From Pseudenterobacter timonensis (lineage in GTDB: Bacteria; Pseudomonadota; Gammaproteobacteria; Enterobacterales; Enterobacteriaceae), in assembly GCF_900021175.1 (NCBI RefSeq), contig NZ_FCOP01000013.1, positions 1 to 64,000 of the forward strand: 64,000 nucleotides of DNA, given 5' to 3'. The stretch's first letter is position 1. Every line of letters starts with the position of its first letter. Shown piece by piece: positions 25,925 to 35,368 of this stretch. Made by a program: the position numbers and the translations under genes. The notes under the pieces were generated by a model that was not told the DNA's origin, did not search any database, and saw nothing but the letters and a program-made list of their open reading frames with translations.

Positions 25925-26611
25925 ATGGCCGCTGAATCGCAACTTAATCCTACCCAGCCCGTTAATCAGCAGATCTACCGCATCCTGCGTCAGGATATTG
26001 TCCATTGCCTGATCCCGCCCGGTACGCCGCTTTCTGAAAAAGAGGTGTCGGTGCGTTTTGACGTCTCCCGCCAGCCGGTGCGTGAAGCCTTTATTAAGCT
26101 GGCTGAAAACGGATTGATCCAGATCCGTCCCCAGCGCGGCAGCTACGTGAATAAAATTTCCCTCACCCAGGTACGCAACGGCTGTTTTGTACGCCAGGCG
26201 ATAGAGTGCGCCGTCGCCCGCCGCGCCGCCACGCTTATCGACGACCATCAATGCTATCTGCTGGAGCAAAATCTGCATCAGCAGCGCATTGCCATTGAGC
26301 GCAAACAGCTCAACGATTTCTTCCAGCTTGATGACGAGTTTCATCAGAAGCTGGCGCAGATTGCCGACTGCCAGCTGGCGTGGGATACCATCGAAAATAT
26401 TAAGGCCACCATCGACCGCGTACGCTATATGAGCCTCGACCACGTCTCGCCGCCGGAAATGCTGCTTCGCCAGCATCACGATATTTTCACCGCGCTGGAA
26501 AAACGCGACGCCGACGCGGTGGAAAAAGCGATGACCCTGCATCTGCAGGAAATTGGCGAGTCGGTACAGCTTATTCACCAGGAAAACAGCGACTGGTTTT
26601 CCGAAGAGTAA
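25925..26611 (+). CDS. rspR: RspR (YdfH), GntR-family regulator of rspAB
   Basis: 228 residues, the same length as E. coli RspR and very similar. The N-terminal GntR winged helix includes [23 protein letters not shown]. The C-terminal FadR-type all-helical domain has the metal-binding His/Asp set (DDEFHQKL and RQHHDIF). It represses rspA and rspB in E. coli. The genes it controls lie 0.5-6 kb downstream on the other strand. No ribosome site is obvious before the ATG. Confidence 0.95.
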   Translation: MAAESQLNPTQPVNQQIYRILRQDIVHCLIPPGTPLSEKEVSVRFDVSRQPVREAFIKLAENGLIQIRPQRGSYVNKISLTQVRNGCFVRQAIECAVARRAATLIDDHQCYLLEQNLHQQRIAIERKQLNDFFQLDDEFHQKLAQIADCQLAWDTIENIKATIDRVRYMSLDHVSPPEMLLRQHHDIFTALEKRDADAVEKAMTLHLQEIGESVQLIHQENSDWFSEE

Positions 26612-26616
26612 TTTGC

Positions 26617-26642
26617 CGCACCCCGTTATGTTACGGGGTGCG
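26617..26642 (+). terminator. Hairpin after rspR
   Basis: A perfect 10-bp stem CGCACCCCGT/ACGGGGTGCG with a 6-base loop directly after the stop, without a T run. Confidence 0.4.
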
Positions 26643-26731
26643 TTAACCTGCCTGTTCCTCCTTTTCTCCTTTTCCCGCCCCAAAAGCCTCTGTTACCCGT
26701 TCGGGTGAAATCTGCACAAAAAAGTGTGATG

Positions 26732-26745
26732 TTGATCAAAAACAA
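26732..26745 (+). promoter_or_regulatory. FNR site of the ydfZ promoter
   Basis: TTGAT-N4-AACAA is one base from the FNR consensus TTGAT-N4-ATCAA. A -10 candidate TATTTA at 26768-26773 would start transcription near 26780, putting the FNR centre at -41.5, the class II activator position. E. coli ydfZ is FNR-dependent. Confidence 0.65.
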
Positions 26746-26839
26746 AAAAACGCATGGCGCAGAGGGGTATTTATAGGGCTCCGCGAACGGCAGCAGTCGA
26801 TATTTCGCCGTATCGGGTAAGCTTTAAGGAGACAAAACA

Positions 26840-27043
26840 ATGATGACTTATGACCGTAACCGTAATGCTATCACCACCGGCAGCCGTGTAATGATTAACG
26901 GCACCGGCAATACCGGCGTCGTTAAGGCGATTCATGGCGAAGGGCTTGATGCCGCGCAGGTACGCCGGTGCAAAACGGTAGAAATCGAAGGTTGCGAAGG
27001 TCGTTTTGAACCCATCGAACTCATTCGTCTTGGGTTCCACTAA
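26840..27043 (+). CDS. ydfZ: YdfZ, small selenium-associated protein
   Basis: 67 residues, the same length as E. coli YdfZ, and similar throughout ([18 protein letters not shown]-terminal LIRLGFH). E. coli YdfZ was reported as a selenium-binding protein made under anaerobiosis through FNR. Here the good ribosome site AAGGAGA and an FNR site at the proper distance agree. Its true role is unclear. One Cys (in VEGCEGRF-like EGCEGRF) is conserved with E. coli. Confidence 0.92.
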   Translation: MMTYDRNRNAITTGSRVMINGTGNTGVVKAIHGEGLDAAQVRRCKTVEIEGCEGRFEPIELIRLGFH

Positions 27044-27053
27044 AAAGCGCCAC

Positions 27054-27077
27054 CATGCCGCCGCGAACGGCGGCATG
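27054..27077. terminator. Bidirectional terminator between ydfZ and ydfI
   Basis: A perfect 10-bp stem CATGCCGCCG/CGGCGGCATG with loop CGAA. The minus side leads to GCGCTTTTT and the plus side to CTTTTA. Confidence 0.7.
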
Positions 27078-27084
27078 TGAACTT

Positions 27085-28545
27085 TTACTCTGTTACGGTC
27101 TGCGCCACGGCGGCTTTAGCCCCTTTCTCCAGCAGCAGACGATAAGCAGCCATCACCGCCTCCACAAAGCGTGCTTCCAGCGGCAGCTCCTGACCGAAGA
27201 TCGCTTCGATCCCCAGTAGCGCTTTAACGCGGCTCTCCCCTTCTTCACTGCCCTGCACCGCCGCCTGAATCTGTGACAGCAGCGGATCGCATACTTCAAT
27301 GGCATTGCCTTGCTCATCCACGCCGCCGACGTAGCGCATCCAGCCGGCAATGCCCAGCGCCAGCAGCGGGAATGGACGCTGATGAGCCAGATGCCAGCGT
27401 ACGGAGTCAAGCATACGCTGCGGCAGCTTCTGACTGCCGTCCATGGCGATCTGCCAGGTGCGGTGACGCAGCGCCGGGTTGCTGTAGCGAGCGATAAGCA
27501 TCTCGGCATAACGCGCCAGATCCACCCCTTTCACCTTTAGCGTCGGCGCCTGCTCCTGAAGCATTAGCGCCTTCGCCGCCCGGCGGTAGTGTTCATCTTC
27601 CATGCAGTCGTTAATGTGCTGATAGCCCGCAAGATAGCCAAGATAGGCGAGGAAAGAGTGGCTGCCGTTCAGCATGCGCAGCTTCATCTCTTCAAAGGGA
27701 ACCACGTCCGAAACCAGTTCGGCTCCCGCCTTCTCCCACGCCGGACGACCGGCGACAAAATTATCTTCAATAACCCACTGGCGGAACGGCTCGCAGGCCA
27801 CCCCCGCCGGGTCGCGTACGCCGGTGATCTGCGCGATCTTATCCAGCGTCTCCGCCGTGACGGCAGGCACGATGCGGTCAACCATTGTTGACGGGAAGCT
27901 GACGTTCGCCTCGATCCAGGCGGCCAGCTCGCTGTCCACCGCGCGGGCATAGGCGCAGGTGACGTTGCGCATCACATGGCCATTTTCCGGCATGTTATCG
28001 CAGGACATGACGCTAAATGGCGCCAGGCCCGCCGCTTTACGACGCGCCAGCGCTTCCACCACCACGCCGGGCGCCGATTTCGGCTGATGCGGATTTTGCA
28101 GATCGGCGGCGATCAGCGGGTGATCGAGCATCAGCTGGCCCGTTGCTGGCGAGTGGCAATACCCTTTCTCGGTAATGGTCAGCGAGACAATCGCTACCTG
28201 CGGCTCGCACAGCGCCGCCAGCACCGTTTCCAGCCCATCCACCTGCGCGTGCAGCGCCTGTTTTACCACTCCTGCGACCCGCGCGGTCCAGCCATCCGCC
28301 GACATTTCCGCCACGGTGTAGAGATTATCCTGCCCCCTGAGGTCGGCAATTTGCTGCTCCCCGCCAATCAGGTTGACTTCGCAGTAGCCCCAGTCGCTGC
28401 CGTGTTCGGCCGCCAGAATGTCGGCATAGACCGCCTGGTGCGCACGATGGAATGCGCCAAACCCTAAATGAACAATCCGCGCTTTCAGATTATCGCGATC
28501 GTACTGAGGAAGCGTGGCGTTCGCCTGTAATAACTGGTTTTCCAT
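27085..28545 (-). CDS. ydfI: YdfI, polyol/fructuronate dehydrogenase family
   Basis: NAD-dependent long-chain mannitol dehydrogenase family, 486 residues as in E. coli YdfI. The Rossmann motif is [13 protein letters not shown]; the catalytic Lys region [16 protein letters not shown] is typical, with NxxxH. It probably oxidises or reduces a sugar acid such as D-mannonate/fructuronate. It is in the same direction as, and downstream of, ydfJ, rspB and rspA (mannonate dehydratase family), and the set looks like one sugar-acid regulon under RspR. Confidence 0.94.
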   Translation of the reverse strand: MENQLLQANATLPQYDRDNLKARIVHLGFGAFHRAHQAVYADILAAEHGSDWGYCEVNLIGGEQQIADLRGQDNLYTVAEMSADGWTARVAGVVKQALHAQVDGLETVLAALCEPQVAIVSLTITEKGYCHSPATGQLMLDHPLIAADLQNPHQPKSAPGVVVEALARRKAAGLAPFSVMSCDNMPENGHVMRNVTCAYARAVDSELAAWIEANVSFPSTMVDRIVPAVTAETLDKIAQITGVRDPAGVACEPFRQWVIEDNFVAGRPAWEKAGAELVSDVVPFEEMKLRMLNGSHSFLAYLGYLAGYQHINDCMEDEHYRRAAKALMLQEQAPTLKVKGVDLARYAEMLIARYSNPALRHRTWQIAMDGSQKLPQRMLDSVRWHLAHQRPFPLLALGIAGWMRYVGGVDEQGNAIEVCDPLLSQIQAAVQGSEEGESRVKALLGIEAIFGQELPLEARFVEAVMAAYRLLLEKGAKAAVAQTVTE

Positions 28546-28768
28546 GATTGTGACTCGTCAGAAAAGTGAAGCTCAAGTCTGCCGCGCGCCCTGCGCAACG
28601 GCGACTGCGTACTACATCAACTAGAATGGCAGTGAGGAAAAGACTACCTCTCCCCACCACCATACCGATCCCGCAGCTCCGGATATTGATTTATATTAAC
28701 TTTTGTCCAGGTGGTGTGATATGAATTAAAAGTTGTGTGACATCTATCGACAACCTATAAACCACACC

Positions 28769-30151
28769 TTATCCCTGGCGACGGCTTTCCAGCGCGCTAT
28801 AAGCCATCGTCTGCGGCTCACTTTCTGCGGCGTCTGCCGCCAGGCTCAGGTCGCGGTCGCGCACCTCCGGCATCAGCAGCGCCGAGAGCAGGCCGATCAC
28901 AGAATAAGCCACCAGCATCGCCATAATCGGCCACCAGGAGCCGGTCATATTACAGAAGATACCGGCCAGTACCGGGCCAAAGCCCACCGCGACCAGGCCG
29001 CCCGCTTCTTTAGCGATCGCCATACGCGTAAAACGATTACGGGAGCCAAAAATTTCCGCCATAGTGATGTTTTCCAGCGCGAAGAGGCCCAGCACCGCCA
29101 CGTTATGAATAATGATAATGGAGGTCATAATAGTGCCGGGGCTGTAGGTCTTATCCACGATCATCGACAGCATCGGCCAGGCCAGAATAATCGCCGAGAT
29201 ATTCAGGATGATATAAGGCAGGCGGCGTCCAACCTTATCCGACAGCCAGCCCAGCAGCGGAATCGTCAGGAAACCGAGGATGGAGCTTATCATCAGCGCA
29301 TCGGTGGGGATGGCTTTATCAAACAGCAGCGTCTGCACCAGGTAGCCCGCCAGGAAAGTCTGGATCAGACCGGAGTTGCCCGCCTGACCAAAACGCAGTG
29401 CGGTGGCGATCCAGAAGGATTTGCTGCTGAACATCGCGCCAAGCGTGTTCTCCTGCGCCGCCAGCGGCGTTGCGGTCTCGCCTTCGCTGACCTTTTCGAA
29501 TACCGGGCTCTCTTTCAGGTTGAACCGCAGCCAGATGGCGAAAATCATTACCACCACGCTTGCCAGGAACGGCACGCGCCAGCCCCAGGCAATAAGCTCC
29601 TCGCGGGAGAGGGCAAAGAACATCACCGCCCAGATCGCCGTGGCGCTCAGGGTGCCGCAGTTAGTGCCCATCGCCACCAGCGAGGAGATGATGCCGCGCT
29701 TGCCCTTCGGCGCGTACTCCGCCAGCATGGTGCCCGCGCCGGAGATCTCCGCCCCTGCTCCCAGCCCCTGGATGATACGCAGCGTCACCAGCAATACCGG
29801 CGCGAAAATACCGATCTGCGCATAGGTAGGCAGAACGCCAATCAGGGTGGTACAGATCCCCATCATGGTAATGGTAATAAAGAGCACCTTTTTACGGCCA
29901 ATACGATCGCCCATGCGACCAAAGATAAACGCCCCGACGATGCGCGCAATATAGCCCGCGCCGTAGGTACCCATCGCCAGAATCAGCGCCATAGCGGCGG
30001 ACTGCTCCGGAAAGAAGATTTCATGAAAAACCAGAGCTGCGCCCAGCGAGTAAAGCTGGAAATCCATAAACTCGAGCGCGGTGCCCAGCCAGCCGGAGAC
30101 GGCGGCCCGCACCAGATCCGAGGTGCTTCGTTGAGGTTGTGCTTGATTCAT
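28769..30151 (-). CDS. ydfJ: YdfJ, MFS metabolite:H+ symporter
   Basis: 460 residues, about 12 membrane segments, of the metabolite:H+ symporter (MHS) branch of the MFS (motif GRMGDRIGRKKVLF after segment 2, repeated as GWLSDKVGRRLP). It begins at the ATG at 30151, close after rspB. In E. coli K-12 I recall this gene being broken by the Qin prophage; here it is whole and no prophage is present. The neighbours suggest uptake of a sugar acid. Confidence 0.9.
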   Translation of the reverse strand: MNQAQPQRSTSDLVRAAVSGWLGTALEFMDFQLYSLGAALVFHEIFFPEQSAAMALILAMGTYGAGYIARIVGAFIFGRMGDRIGRKKVLFITITMMGICTTLIGVLPTYAQIGIFAPVLLVTLRIIQGLGAGAEISGAGTMLAEYAPKGKRGIISSLVAMGTNCGTLSATAIWAVMFFALSREELIAWGWRVPFLASVVVMIFAIWLRFNLKESPVFEKVSEGETATPLAAQENTLGAMFSSKSFWIATALRFGQAGNSGLIQTFLAGYLVQTLLFDKAIPTDALMISSILGFLTIPLLGWLSDKVGRRLPYIILNISAIILAWPMLSMIVDKTYSPGTIMTSIIIIHNVAVLGLFALENITMAEIFGSRNRFTRMAIAKEAGGLVAVGFGPVLAGIFCNMTGSWWPIMAMLVAYSVIGLLSALLMPEVRDRDLSLAADAAESEPQTMAYSALESRRQG

Positions 30152-30217
30152 AATGGCTATCTCGACAAGGTAAGATGCATATTTTCTGAGCCCGTCATGG
30201 CAGGCCCTCTCGCGTAA

Positions 30218-31237
30218 TTAGTTTTGAAACGTGAGTAACACTTTGCAGCACTGCCGCTGGTCTTTCTCAAAGAGTTCGATAGCGTCGCCAACGTGCTGGT
30301 AATCAAAGGTATGGGTAATCAGTTTTTCCGGATCGATCGCCCCTTTCGCCAGCCAGTCGATCACTACCGGGAATTTCCTCGCATTCAGGCGTGATGAGAA
30401 AATAGAGAGCTCTTTGCCAGTAATACCCTGCTGAACAATCTGGCTCGGCTCGCTGGAGAAGCCCATCAGAACGATGCGCGCCGCCGGCGAGGCCAGGGTA
30501 ATCGCCTCCTGCAAAATGGAGGGATGGCATGCGGCGTCAACGATCAGCGTCGGCTTCACTCCCGCCTCCGCCAGCGCGTCGGCAAGCGGACGCTCCCCGT
30601 TGTTGATGGTCCAGTCCGCGCCGCTGCGTCTGGCCATCGCCAGCCGCTCTTCGATGCGATCGGCCACAATCACCTTCTTCACCTTGTAAACCCCTTTCAG
30701 CGCCTGCACCGTGACCAGCCCCATAGGGCCTGCGCCGTAGATCAGCGCCACATCCTGCTCCCGCGGCGCTGCCTGCGCGGTAACGTTCGCGGCGATGGTA
30801 AAGGGTTCAACCATCACCGCATGCCGGTCTGTAATGGCATCGGGGATGGTCCAGGCATTTTGCGCGGGCACCACGGCGTATTCGCTAAAACCTCCGTCGC
30901 GGTGAACCCCCAACACAACCAGGGAGGTGCAGACGTTCGGCTTGCCGACGGAGCAGGGATAGCAATGACCGCAGCTAATGACCGGGTCGACGGACACTCG
31001 TTCGCCGAGGCGTTTTTCATCCACCCCCTCGCCCACGGCGTCAATAACGCCGAAAAACTCATGTCCGATTACGCGCGGATAGCGGGCAAACGGGTTATGA
31101 CCACGGTAGATATGGCTGTCCGATCCGCAAATCCCGGCGAGACGGACCTTCACCCGCACCTCCCCCGCTGACGGCACCGGCAGAGGGCGCTCCTCGATGA
31201 CCAGCTTCCCGGGTTGTTCAATTACTACGCTTTTCAT
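30218..31237 (-). CDS. rspB: RspB, zinc-type alcohol dehydrogenase
   Basis: Medium-chain dehydrogenase of 339 residues from the ATG at 31237, E. coli RspB length; GAGG is eight bases before it, and the extra upstream codons are not conserved. Catalytic zinc ligands are in CGSD and GHEFFGV, and the structural zinc Cys cluster is CGHCYPCSVGKPNVC. The NAD site is GAGPMG. It starts 14 bases after the rspA stop. RspA-RspB were linked to starvation signalling in E. coli; oxidation of a sugar acid is more probable biochemically. Confidence 0.95.
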   Translation of the reverse strand: MKSVVIEQPGKLVIEERPLPVPSAGEVRVKVRLAGICGSDSHIYRGHNPFARYPRVIGHEFFGVIDAVGEGVDEKRLGERVSVDPVISCGHCYPCSVGKPNVCTSLVVLGVHRDGGFSEYAVVPAQNAWTIPDAITDRHAVMVEPFTIAANVTAQAAPREQDVALIYGAGPMGLVTVQALKGVYKVKKVIVADRIEERLAMARRSGADWTINNGERPLADALAEAGVKPTLIVDAACHPSILQEAITLASPAARIVLMGFSSEPSQIVQQGITGKELSIFSSRLNARKFPVVIDWLAKGAIDPEKLITHTFDYQHVGDAIELFEKDQRQCCKVLLTFQN

Positions 31238-31251
31238 CATTTCTTCCTCTG

Positions 31252-32466
31252 TTACCAGTTCCACAGGGTGCCGTCTTCCAGACGCGCCACCGGCAGATAA
31301 GCGGGATCGTAGGGGTATTTCGCCGCCAGCTTTTCATCGAACTCAATGCCGAGGCCCGGTTTATCGCCAGGATGCATATAGCCGTTGTCAAAGCGCCAGC
31401 TGTGCGGGAAAACTTCCAGCATCTGTTCGGAATAGCCCATATACTCCTGCACGCCAAAGTTAGGCACCCACAGGTCGAAATGGAGCGCCGCGGCATGGCA
31501 AATCGGCGAGAGATCCGACGGGCCATGGGAGCCGGTACGAACCTGGTAGAGGGAGGCGAAATCGGCGATACGGCGCATCCCGGTAATGCCGCCCGCGTGG
31601 GTAATGGTGGTGCGGATATAGTCGATCAGCTGTTCTTCAATGAGCTGCTTGCAGTCCCAGATGCTGTTAAAGACTTCCCCTACCGCAATCGGCGTGACGG
31701 TATGCTGGCGAATCAGGCGGAAACAGGCCTGATTCTCCGCCGGGGTGGGATCTTCCATCCAGAAAAGGCGATGATCCTCGATGCTCTTGCCGAAGCGGGC
31801 CGCCTCGATGGGGGTCAGGCGATGGTGCATGTCATGCAGCAGATGCTCGTGGAAACCAAACTTATTGCGCACCGCCTCAAACAGCTTTGGTGTAAAATCG
31901 AGGTACTTTTCGCTGGACCAGAGCTGCTCTTCCGGCCAGAGCCCTTTGGAAGCAGGCTCATACGCCAGCCCTTTCCCCTTCGCCATGCCGTAGGTGGTTT
32001 TCATTCCCGGGATGCCGCACTGTACGCGAATCGCCTTAAAGCCCATCTCTTTATGGCGGGCGTAATCCTCCAGCACATCGTCGATGGTATGGCCGGTGGT
32101 GTGGCAGTAGACCATCACCCCTTCACGGGAAGCGCCGCCCAGCAGCTGATAGAGCGGCATATTGGCCGCTTTGGCTTTGATATCCCACAGCGCCATATCC
32201 ACGGCGGAGATCGCCGACATGGTGACCGGCCCGCGACGCCAGTAGGCGCCTTTATAGAAGAATTGCCAGATATCTTCGATACGCTGCGCATCCCGCCCTA
32301 TCAGCTGCGGGCAGAGATGATCCTTCAGGTAGGAGGCCACGGAGAGTTCCCGTCCGTTAAGGGTGGCATCCCCCAGGCCGACAATCCCCTCGTCGGTGGT
32401 GATTTTAAGGGTGACAAAATTGCGCCCCGGGCAGGTAACAAAAACTTCAGCCCCGACAATTTTCAT
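31252..32466 (-). CDS. rspA: RspA, mannonate dehydratase-family enolase superfamily protein
   Basis: 404 residues, identical in length to E. coli RspA. It belongs to the mannonate dehydratase subgroup of the enolase superfamily, with the N-terminal capping domain ([18 protein letters not shown]) and the barrel bearing metal-binding acids in [19 protein letters not shown] and AVGEVFNS. Some family members dehydrate D-mannonate or D-gluconate at low rate. First gene of the rspA-rspB-ydfJ set; the RspR operator should lie in the gap 32467-32577, where I could not fix it. Confidence 0.95.
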   Translation of the reverse strand: MKIVGAEVFVTCPGRNFVTLKITTDEGIVGLGDATLNGRELSVASYLKDHLCPQLIGRDAQRIEDIWQFFYKGAYWRRGPVTMSAISAVDMALWDIKAKAANMPLYQLLGGASREGVMVYCHTTGHTIDDVLEDYARHKEMGFKAIRVQCGIPGMKTTYGMAKGKGLAYEPASKGLWPEEQLWSSEKYLDFTPKLFEAVRNKFGFHEHLLHDMHHRLTPIEAARFGKSIEDHRLFWMEDPTPAENQACFRLIRQHTVTPIAVGEVFNSIWDCKQLIEEQLIDYIRTTITHAGGITGMRRIADFASLYQVRTGSHGPSDLSPICHAAALHFDLWVPNFGVQEYMGYSEQMLEVFPHSWRFDNGYMHPGDKPGLGIEFDEKLAAKYPYDPAYLPVARLEDGTLWNW

Positions 32467-32577
32467 AACGTAGTTCCTTACATCGCATGTTGTGATGTGG
32501 GAAATTTACGCAACTGAGCTACTACCATACAAGTATAAAGATCGAAAAATCGACCTCCGATCACAAAAAACTGCGCT

Positions 32578-32904
32578 TCAGGCGCGCCCCCAGCCAGCGA
32601 TAATAATCAGCGTTCCGCAGAGGACAACGCATGCGCCAGCCCAGTCCCAGGCGCTGAGTTTTACCCCGTCCACCACCCATAACCAGAGCAGCGCGGTGCA
32701 GATATAGACGCCGCCGTAAGCCGCGTAGACCCGCCCGCTGGCCGCCGGGTGCAGCGTCAGGAGCCAGACAAAAAGCGCCAGCGCCAGCCCCGCAGGGATC
32801 AGCACCAGCCCCGGCGCGCCGCGCTTCAGCCAGAGCCAGGGAAGAAAGCAGCCGATGATTTCGCACAGCGCAGTAACAAAGAAAAGTAAGCTGGTTTTAA
32901 ACAT
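32578..32904 (-). CDS. ynfA: YnfA, four-helix inner-membrane protein (SMR-like)
   Basis: 108 residues with four membrane segments, UPF0060 family, distantly related to small multidrug transporters. It matches E. coli YnfA along its length ([36 protein letters not shown]). E. coli and Shigella YnfA are reported to export dyes and drugs. It stands alone and is divergent from ynfB. Confidence 0.95.
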   Translation of the reverse strand: MFKTSLLFFVTALCEIIGCFLPWLWLKRGAPGLVLIPAGLALALFVWLLTLHPAASGRVYAAYGGVYICTALLWLWVVDGVKLSAWDWAGACVVLCGTLIIIAGWGRA

Positions 32905-33045
32905 ATTCAGGGTCGCTAAGGGGACATTTAACTATCATACGCGATAATGACCCGCCTCTTTCCATGCCCGCTGTGCGGGTATGCGCCCCTTTTCAATTGG
33001 TGTAGAATATTTCAGCCCGTCTGCACTCGTTTAAAGGAACACGCC

Positions 33046-33384
33046 ATGAGGAAATTACGCACACGCCTTTGTCTGGCGGCCATGCTCTCCGTGACGGCTT
33101 TCGCCTTCACCGCGCCGGTCTCGGCTGAAACCAGCAAGCTGATTATTGAATCTGGTGACAGCGCCCAGAGCCGCCAGAATGCCGCCATGGATAAAGAACA
33201 ATGGAATGACACCCGCAGCCTTCGCCAGAAAGTGAATACCCGCGTCGAAAAAGAGTGGGATAAAGAGGATGTAGCCTTTGACGCTCGCGACAAGTGTCAG
33301 CAAAGCGCCAACGTCAACGCCTACTGGGAGCCTAACACCCTGCGCTGCCTGGATCGCCGCACAGGCCGCACCATCGCGCCCTGA
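33046..33384 (+). CDS. ynfB: YnfB, periplasmic protein of unknown function (DUF1283)
   Basis: 112 residues from the ATG at 33046, where AAAGGAAC gives a ribosome site and a signal peptide starts (cleavage after VSA, residue about 25). The frame open further upstream is not conserved. The mature protein closely matches E. coli YnfB ([34 protein letters not shown]). Function unknown. It is convergent with ynfC, with six bases between stops. Confidence 0.94.
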   Translation: MRKLRTRLCLAAMLSVTAFAFTAPVSAETSKLIIESGDSAQSRQNAAMDKEQWNDTRSLRQKVNTRVEKEWDKEDVAFDARDKCQQSANVNAYWEPNTLRCLDRRTGRTIAP

Positions 33385-33390
33385 GGGTGC

Positions 33391-34101
33391 TCAATAGTAG
33401 TCGATACTGTTTTCAATGGTATATTTACGCGTCACCGCTGGCGTGGCGCGTTCATCCTTAATCACCATTTCACAGCTTAACGGATTATTGTGACGATCGT
33501 AGTCGCATGTCTGCTTCACCGATCCGACCGGCTTATCGTTAAGAGAGCTCACCGCGGTGTAATCGAGCTTTTTACGTTTGTCCTTTGAAGGCGTGGCGGT
33601 AACCGCCAGATGCTGCCCCGCCGCGACGGTGGTTTTACCCAGCGGATAACCTTCCGTATCGTAGCGGTATTTCACCTCCATCTCCTTCCCGTGCGCCGCC
33701 ACGACAAAGCCGTTGTCATCGGTCTCCCAGACGATCCCGGCGGCAGGCAGCTCGGCGAGCTGACATTTTCCCTGCAGTTTAACCTTTTGCTGCAGCGTTT
33801 CGGCGTCGCGGTAGTAGTTAGCGTCCAGCACCAGCGACACACTCGTGCTGGCGTCAAGATCGTGCATTTCCAGGGTGTCAAAACAGCCTTCCGCAGAGAG
33901 CGAGCCCGCGACCCGCTTGCTCACCTCTCCCTTGTCATTGACCAGCGTCTGGGTAAAGGCTTTAACCGGCCCGCGCAAGGGATCAAAGTCAAACTCATTC
34001 GAAAAACTCGCCATCTCCGGCGTAAAAGCGAGGGGTTCAGAGGCGTTATCGCACCCCGCCAGCGCCGTTCCCAGCGCCATCAAAACAACTAATTTTTTCA
34101 C
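33391..34101 (-). CDS. ynfC: YnfC, lipoprotein (DUF1176/UPF0257-like)
   Basis: 236 residues from the GTG at 34101, exactly E. coli YnfC length; the open frame continues to a TTG at 34131, but GTG has GGTGA five bases before it and gives a proper lipoprotein signal ending ALAGC. The mature part is strongly conserved (FTPEMASFSNEFDFDPLRGPV, LDANYYRDAETL). Function unknown. Confidence 0.92.
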   Translation of the reverse strand: MKKLVVLMALGTALAGCDNASEPLAFTPEMASFSNEFDFDPLRGPVKAFTQTLVNDKGEVSKRVAGSLSAEGCFDTLEMHDLDASTSVSLVLDANYYRDAETLQQKVKLQGKCQLAELPAAGIVWETDDNGFVVAAHGKEMEVKYRYDTEGYPLGKTTVAAGQHLAVTATPSKDKRKKLDYTAVSSLNDKPVGSVKQTCDYDRHNNPLSCEMVIKDERATPAVTRKYTIENSIDYY

Positions 34102-34599
34102 GTCATTCACCGCTGCGGGGAAAATTCCCAATTAGAGTAATAAATACAGCCATTTACATTATAGCTTCCTGGAGTGAAGTGAAATTATCCAATTCAATGT
34201 ATTACGTTATTTACTTCAACGCTCCGACAAATCGTCCATTATTTATCAATAAGTTAAATCTATTTCTGGAGAAGATTCCAGACTTTTGAACAGTATGTTT
34301 TGCGCCCACTGCATAGCTCCTCGTTTGGATTGAACTGAATGAATGTGCGCCTTTCGTTCTCTTCCATCAGATGCGTTCGCCATGGCGGGCCAGAATGCGG
34401 GCTACATTTCGTGACAAAAAGGCATAATAACCTACCCTACAATACTGTACATAAGCACAGAAAACACTGTAAATCATCCCCCTCACGAATACCAAACAAA
34501 ATTACATATCATTGATTTATATAACTTTTCATGGAGAAATCATAAAAAGAAAGGTATAGTTTTTGCCTGACATCATTCATATAAAGGTATTAAAATAAC
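34102..34599. other. AT-rich mosaic gap upstream of the hcp relic
   Basis: A 498-bp stretch without a secure gene. It holds a minus-strand frame of 45 codons at 34246-34383 starting MANASDGRERK and containing an internal ATG preceded by GAGGAGC, a second minus-strand frame of 36 codons at 34367-34477 ending ARHGERI, and a LexA-like box. I take it to be joined scraps that came with T6SS cassettes. No promoter for hcp is secure. Confidence 0.4.
34443..34462. promoter_or_regulatory. Possible LexA (SOS) box
   Basis: TACTGTACATAAGCACAGAA fits the SOS pattern CTGT-N8-ACAG with TA before it, though its centre is less AT-rich than the consensus. A TACAAT at 34438-34443 that overlaps it could be a -10. 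It lies 138 bp before the hcp relic. Confidence 0.35.
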
Positions 34600-34701
34600 A
34601 TGGCTATACCAGGAAACATGTGGTTATACGATGATGGCGGCGCGCTGATTAAGGGCGGCTGCGACGTTCAGCACAGAGAGAATAAGAACTGTAATAGGTA
34701 G
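34600..34701 (+). pseudogene. Truncated hcp (T6SS tube protein) start
   Basis: The ATG at 34600 encodes about 27 residues of a typical Hcp N-terminus (MAIPGNMWLYDDGGALIKG, DVQHRE) and then departs from the family and stops after 33 residues. Full Hcp is about 160 residues. Hcp proteins form the T6SS tube, and some carry a C-terminal toxin. Just downstream, in another frame, is what looks like the end of such a toxin, so an internal deletion has removed most of an hcp-toxin fusion. Confidence 0.75.
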
Positions 34702-34702
34702 G

Positions 34703-34825
34703 GCTGTACCTTATGTCGGTTATGCTCAGGCAACCATTATATTTTCCTTAGTTGCAAGAGAGACAAGAAAAAAATATAACCTGATCGCCCGCCCGAAAGA
34801 TCAAATCGCATGGACAAGTTTCTGA
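34703..34825 (+). pseudogene. Remnant of a toxin C-terminus after the hcp fragment
   Basis: A frame shifted relative to hcp encodes AVPYVGYAQATIIFSLVARE and on to QIAWTSF, stopping with a TGA that overlaps the next gene by 16 bases. Such overlap of a toxin end with its immunity start is common. The toxin type cannot be told from the ~40 residues left. Confidence 0.5.
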
Positions 34826-35142
34826 TGCTGCTACCTGATGAACAAGAGTTTTTACAATACATCACCGAAAATTATAGTGCGCGCAAACGCCCAGCAAAAA
34901 AAGAATGGACGTTTAAGGAACATTTTAATCTCCTGCCGGAAGATCTGGAGGATATGCTTATTGACCTGTTCACCAGATATAGCATCGAACATAGCAATTT
35001 TGTTTTAGATAACTATTTTGAATCTGAGATATTTTGGTGGCAATGGAAGCGTAGAAAACAATGGCTTAACCGCCCATTGAAGGCTCTTACTCTGGAAATG
35101 ATCATTGAATCAGCCAAAGCCGGGAAATGGCTCTACGATTAA
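34810..35142 (+). CDS. DUF1493-like protein, candidate orphan immunity gene
   Basis: 110 residues, acidic, soluble, no signal peptide. The pattern LLPEDLEDMLIDLFTRYSIEHSNFVLDNYF is that of DUF1493 proteins, small acyl-carrier-like proteins often found beside Hcp and Rhs toxins. Its start lies inside the toxin remnant and the gene is intact, so it may persist as an orphan immunity gene. GC is low (below 45% by eye), unlike its neighbours. A cytoplasmic immunity protein would fit a toxin acting in the cytoplasm. The immunity role is inference. Confidence 0.7.
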   Translation: MDKFLMLLPDEQEFLQYITENYSARKRPAKKEWTFKEHFNLLPEDLEDMLIDLFTRYSIEHSNFVLDNYFESEIFWWQWKRRKQWLNRPLKALTLEMIIESAKAGKWLYD

Positions 35143-35163
35143 TACCAGTATTACTGCAATTTT

Positions 35164-35195
35164 AGCCCGAGGCCTGTTAACGCCCGGGCTTTTTT
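35164..35195 (+). terminator. Terminator of the DUF1493 gene
   Basis: AGCCCG/CGGGCT with a 15-base interior followed by six T, 22 bases after the stop. Confidence 0.65.
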
Positions 35196-35368
35196 AAAAT
35201 CACAACTGAGCGTTTAAGTCTCATTTCTCTGCCAGCCAGTAGAGGAAAAGGTTGGAATGACGGGGTGGAAAAATCGTAATGAGAAATATCAGAAAGTTAA
35301 CTACAGAGAAAGATGCTTACATTGGTTCTGCTAAAATTATAGCGACTGACAGAAATAAGGAGAGAAAG

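Noticed and set aside
28733-30217. 494-codon plus-strand frame opposite ydfJ
   Set aside because: Gln/His/Arg-rich antisense translation of a membrane transporter gene.
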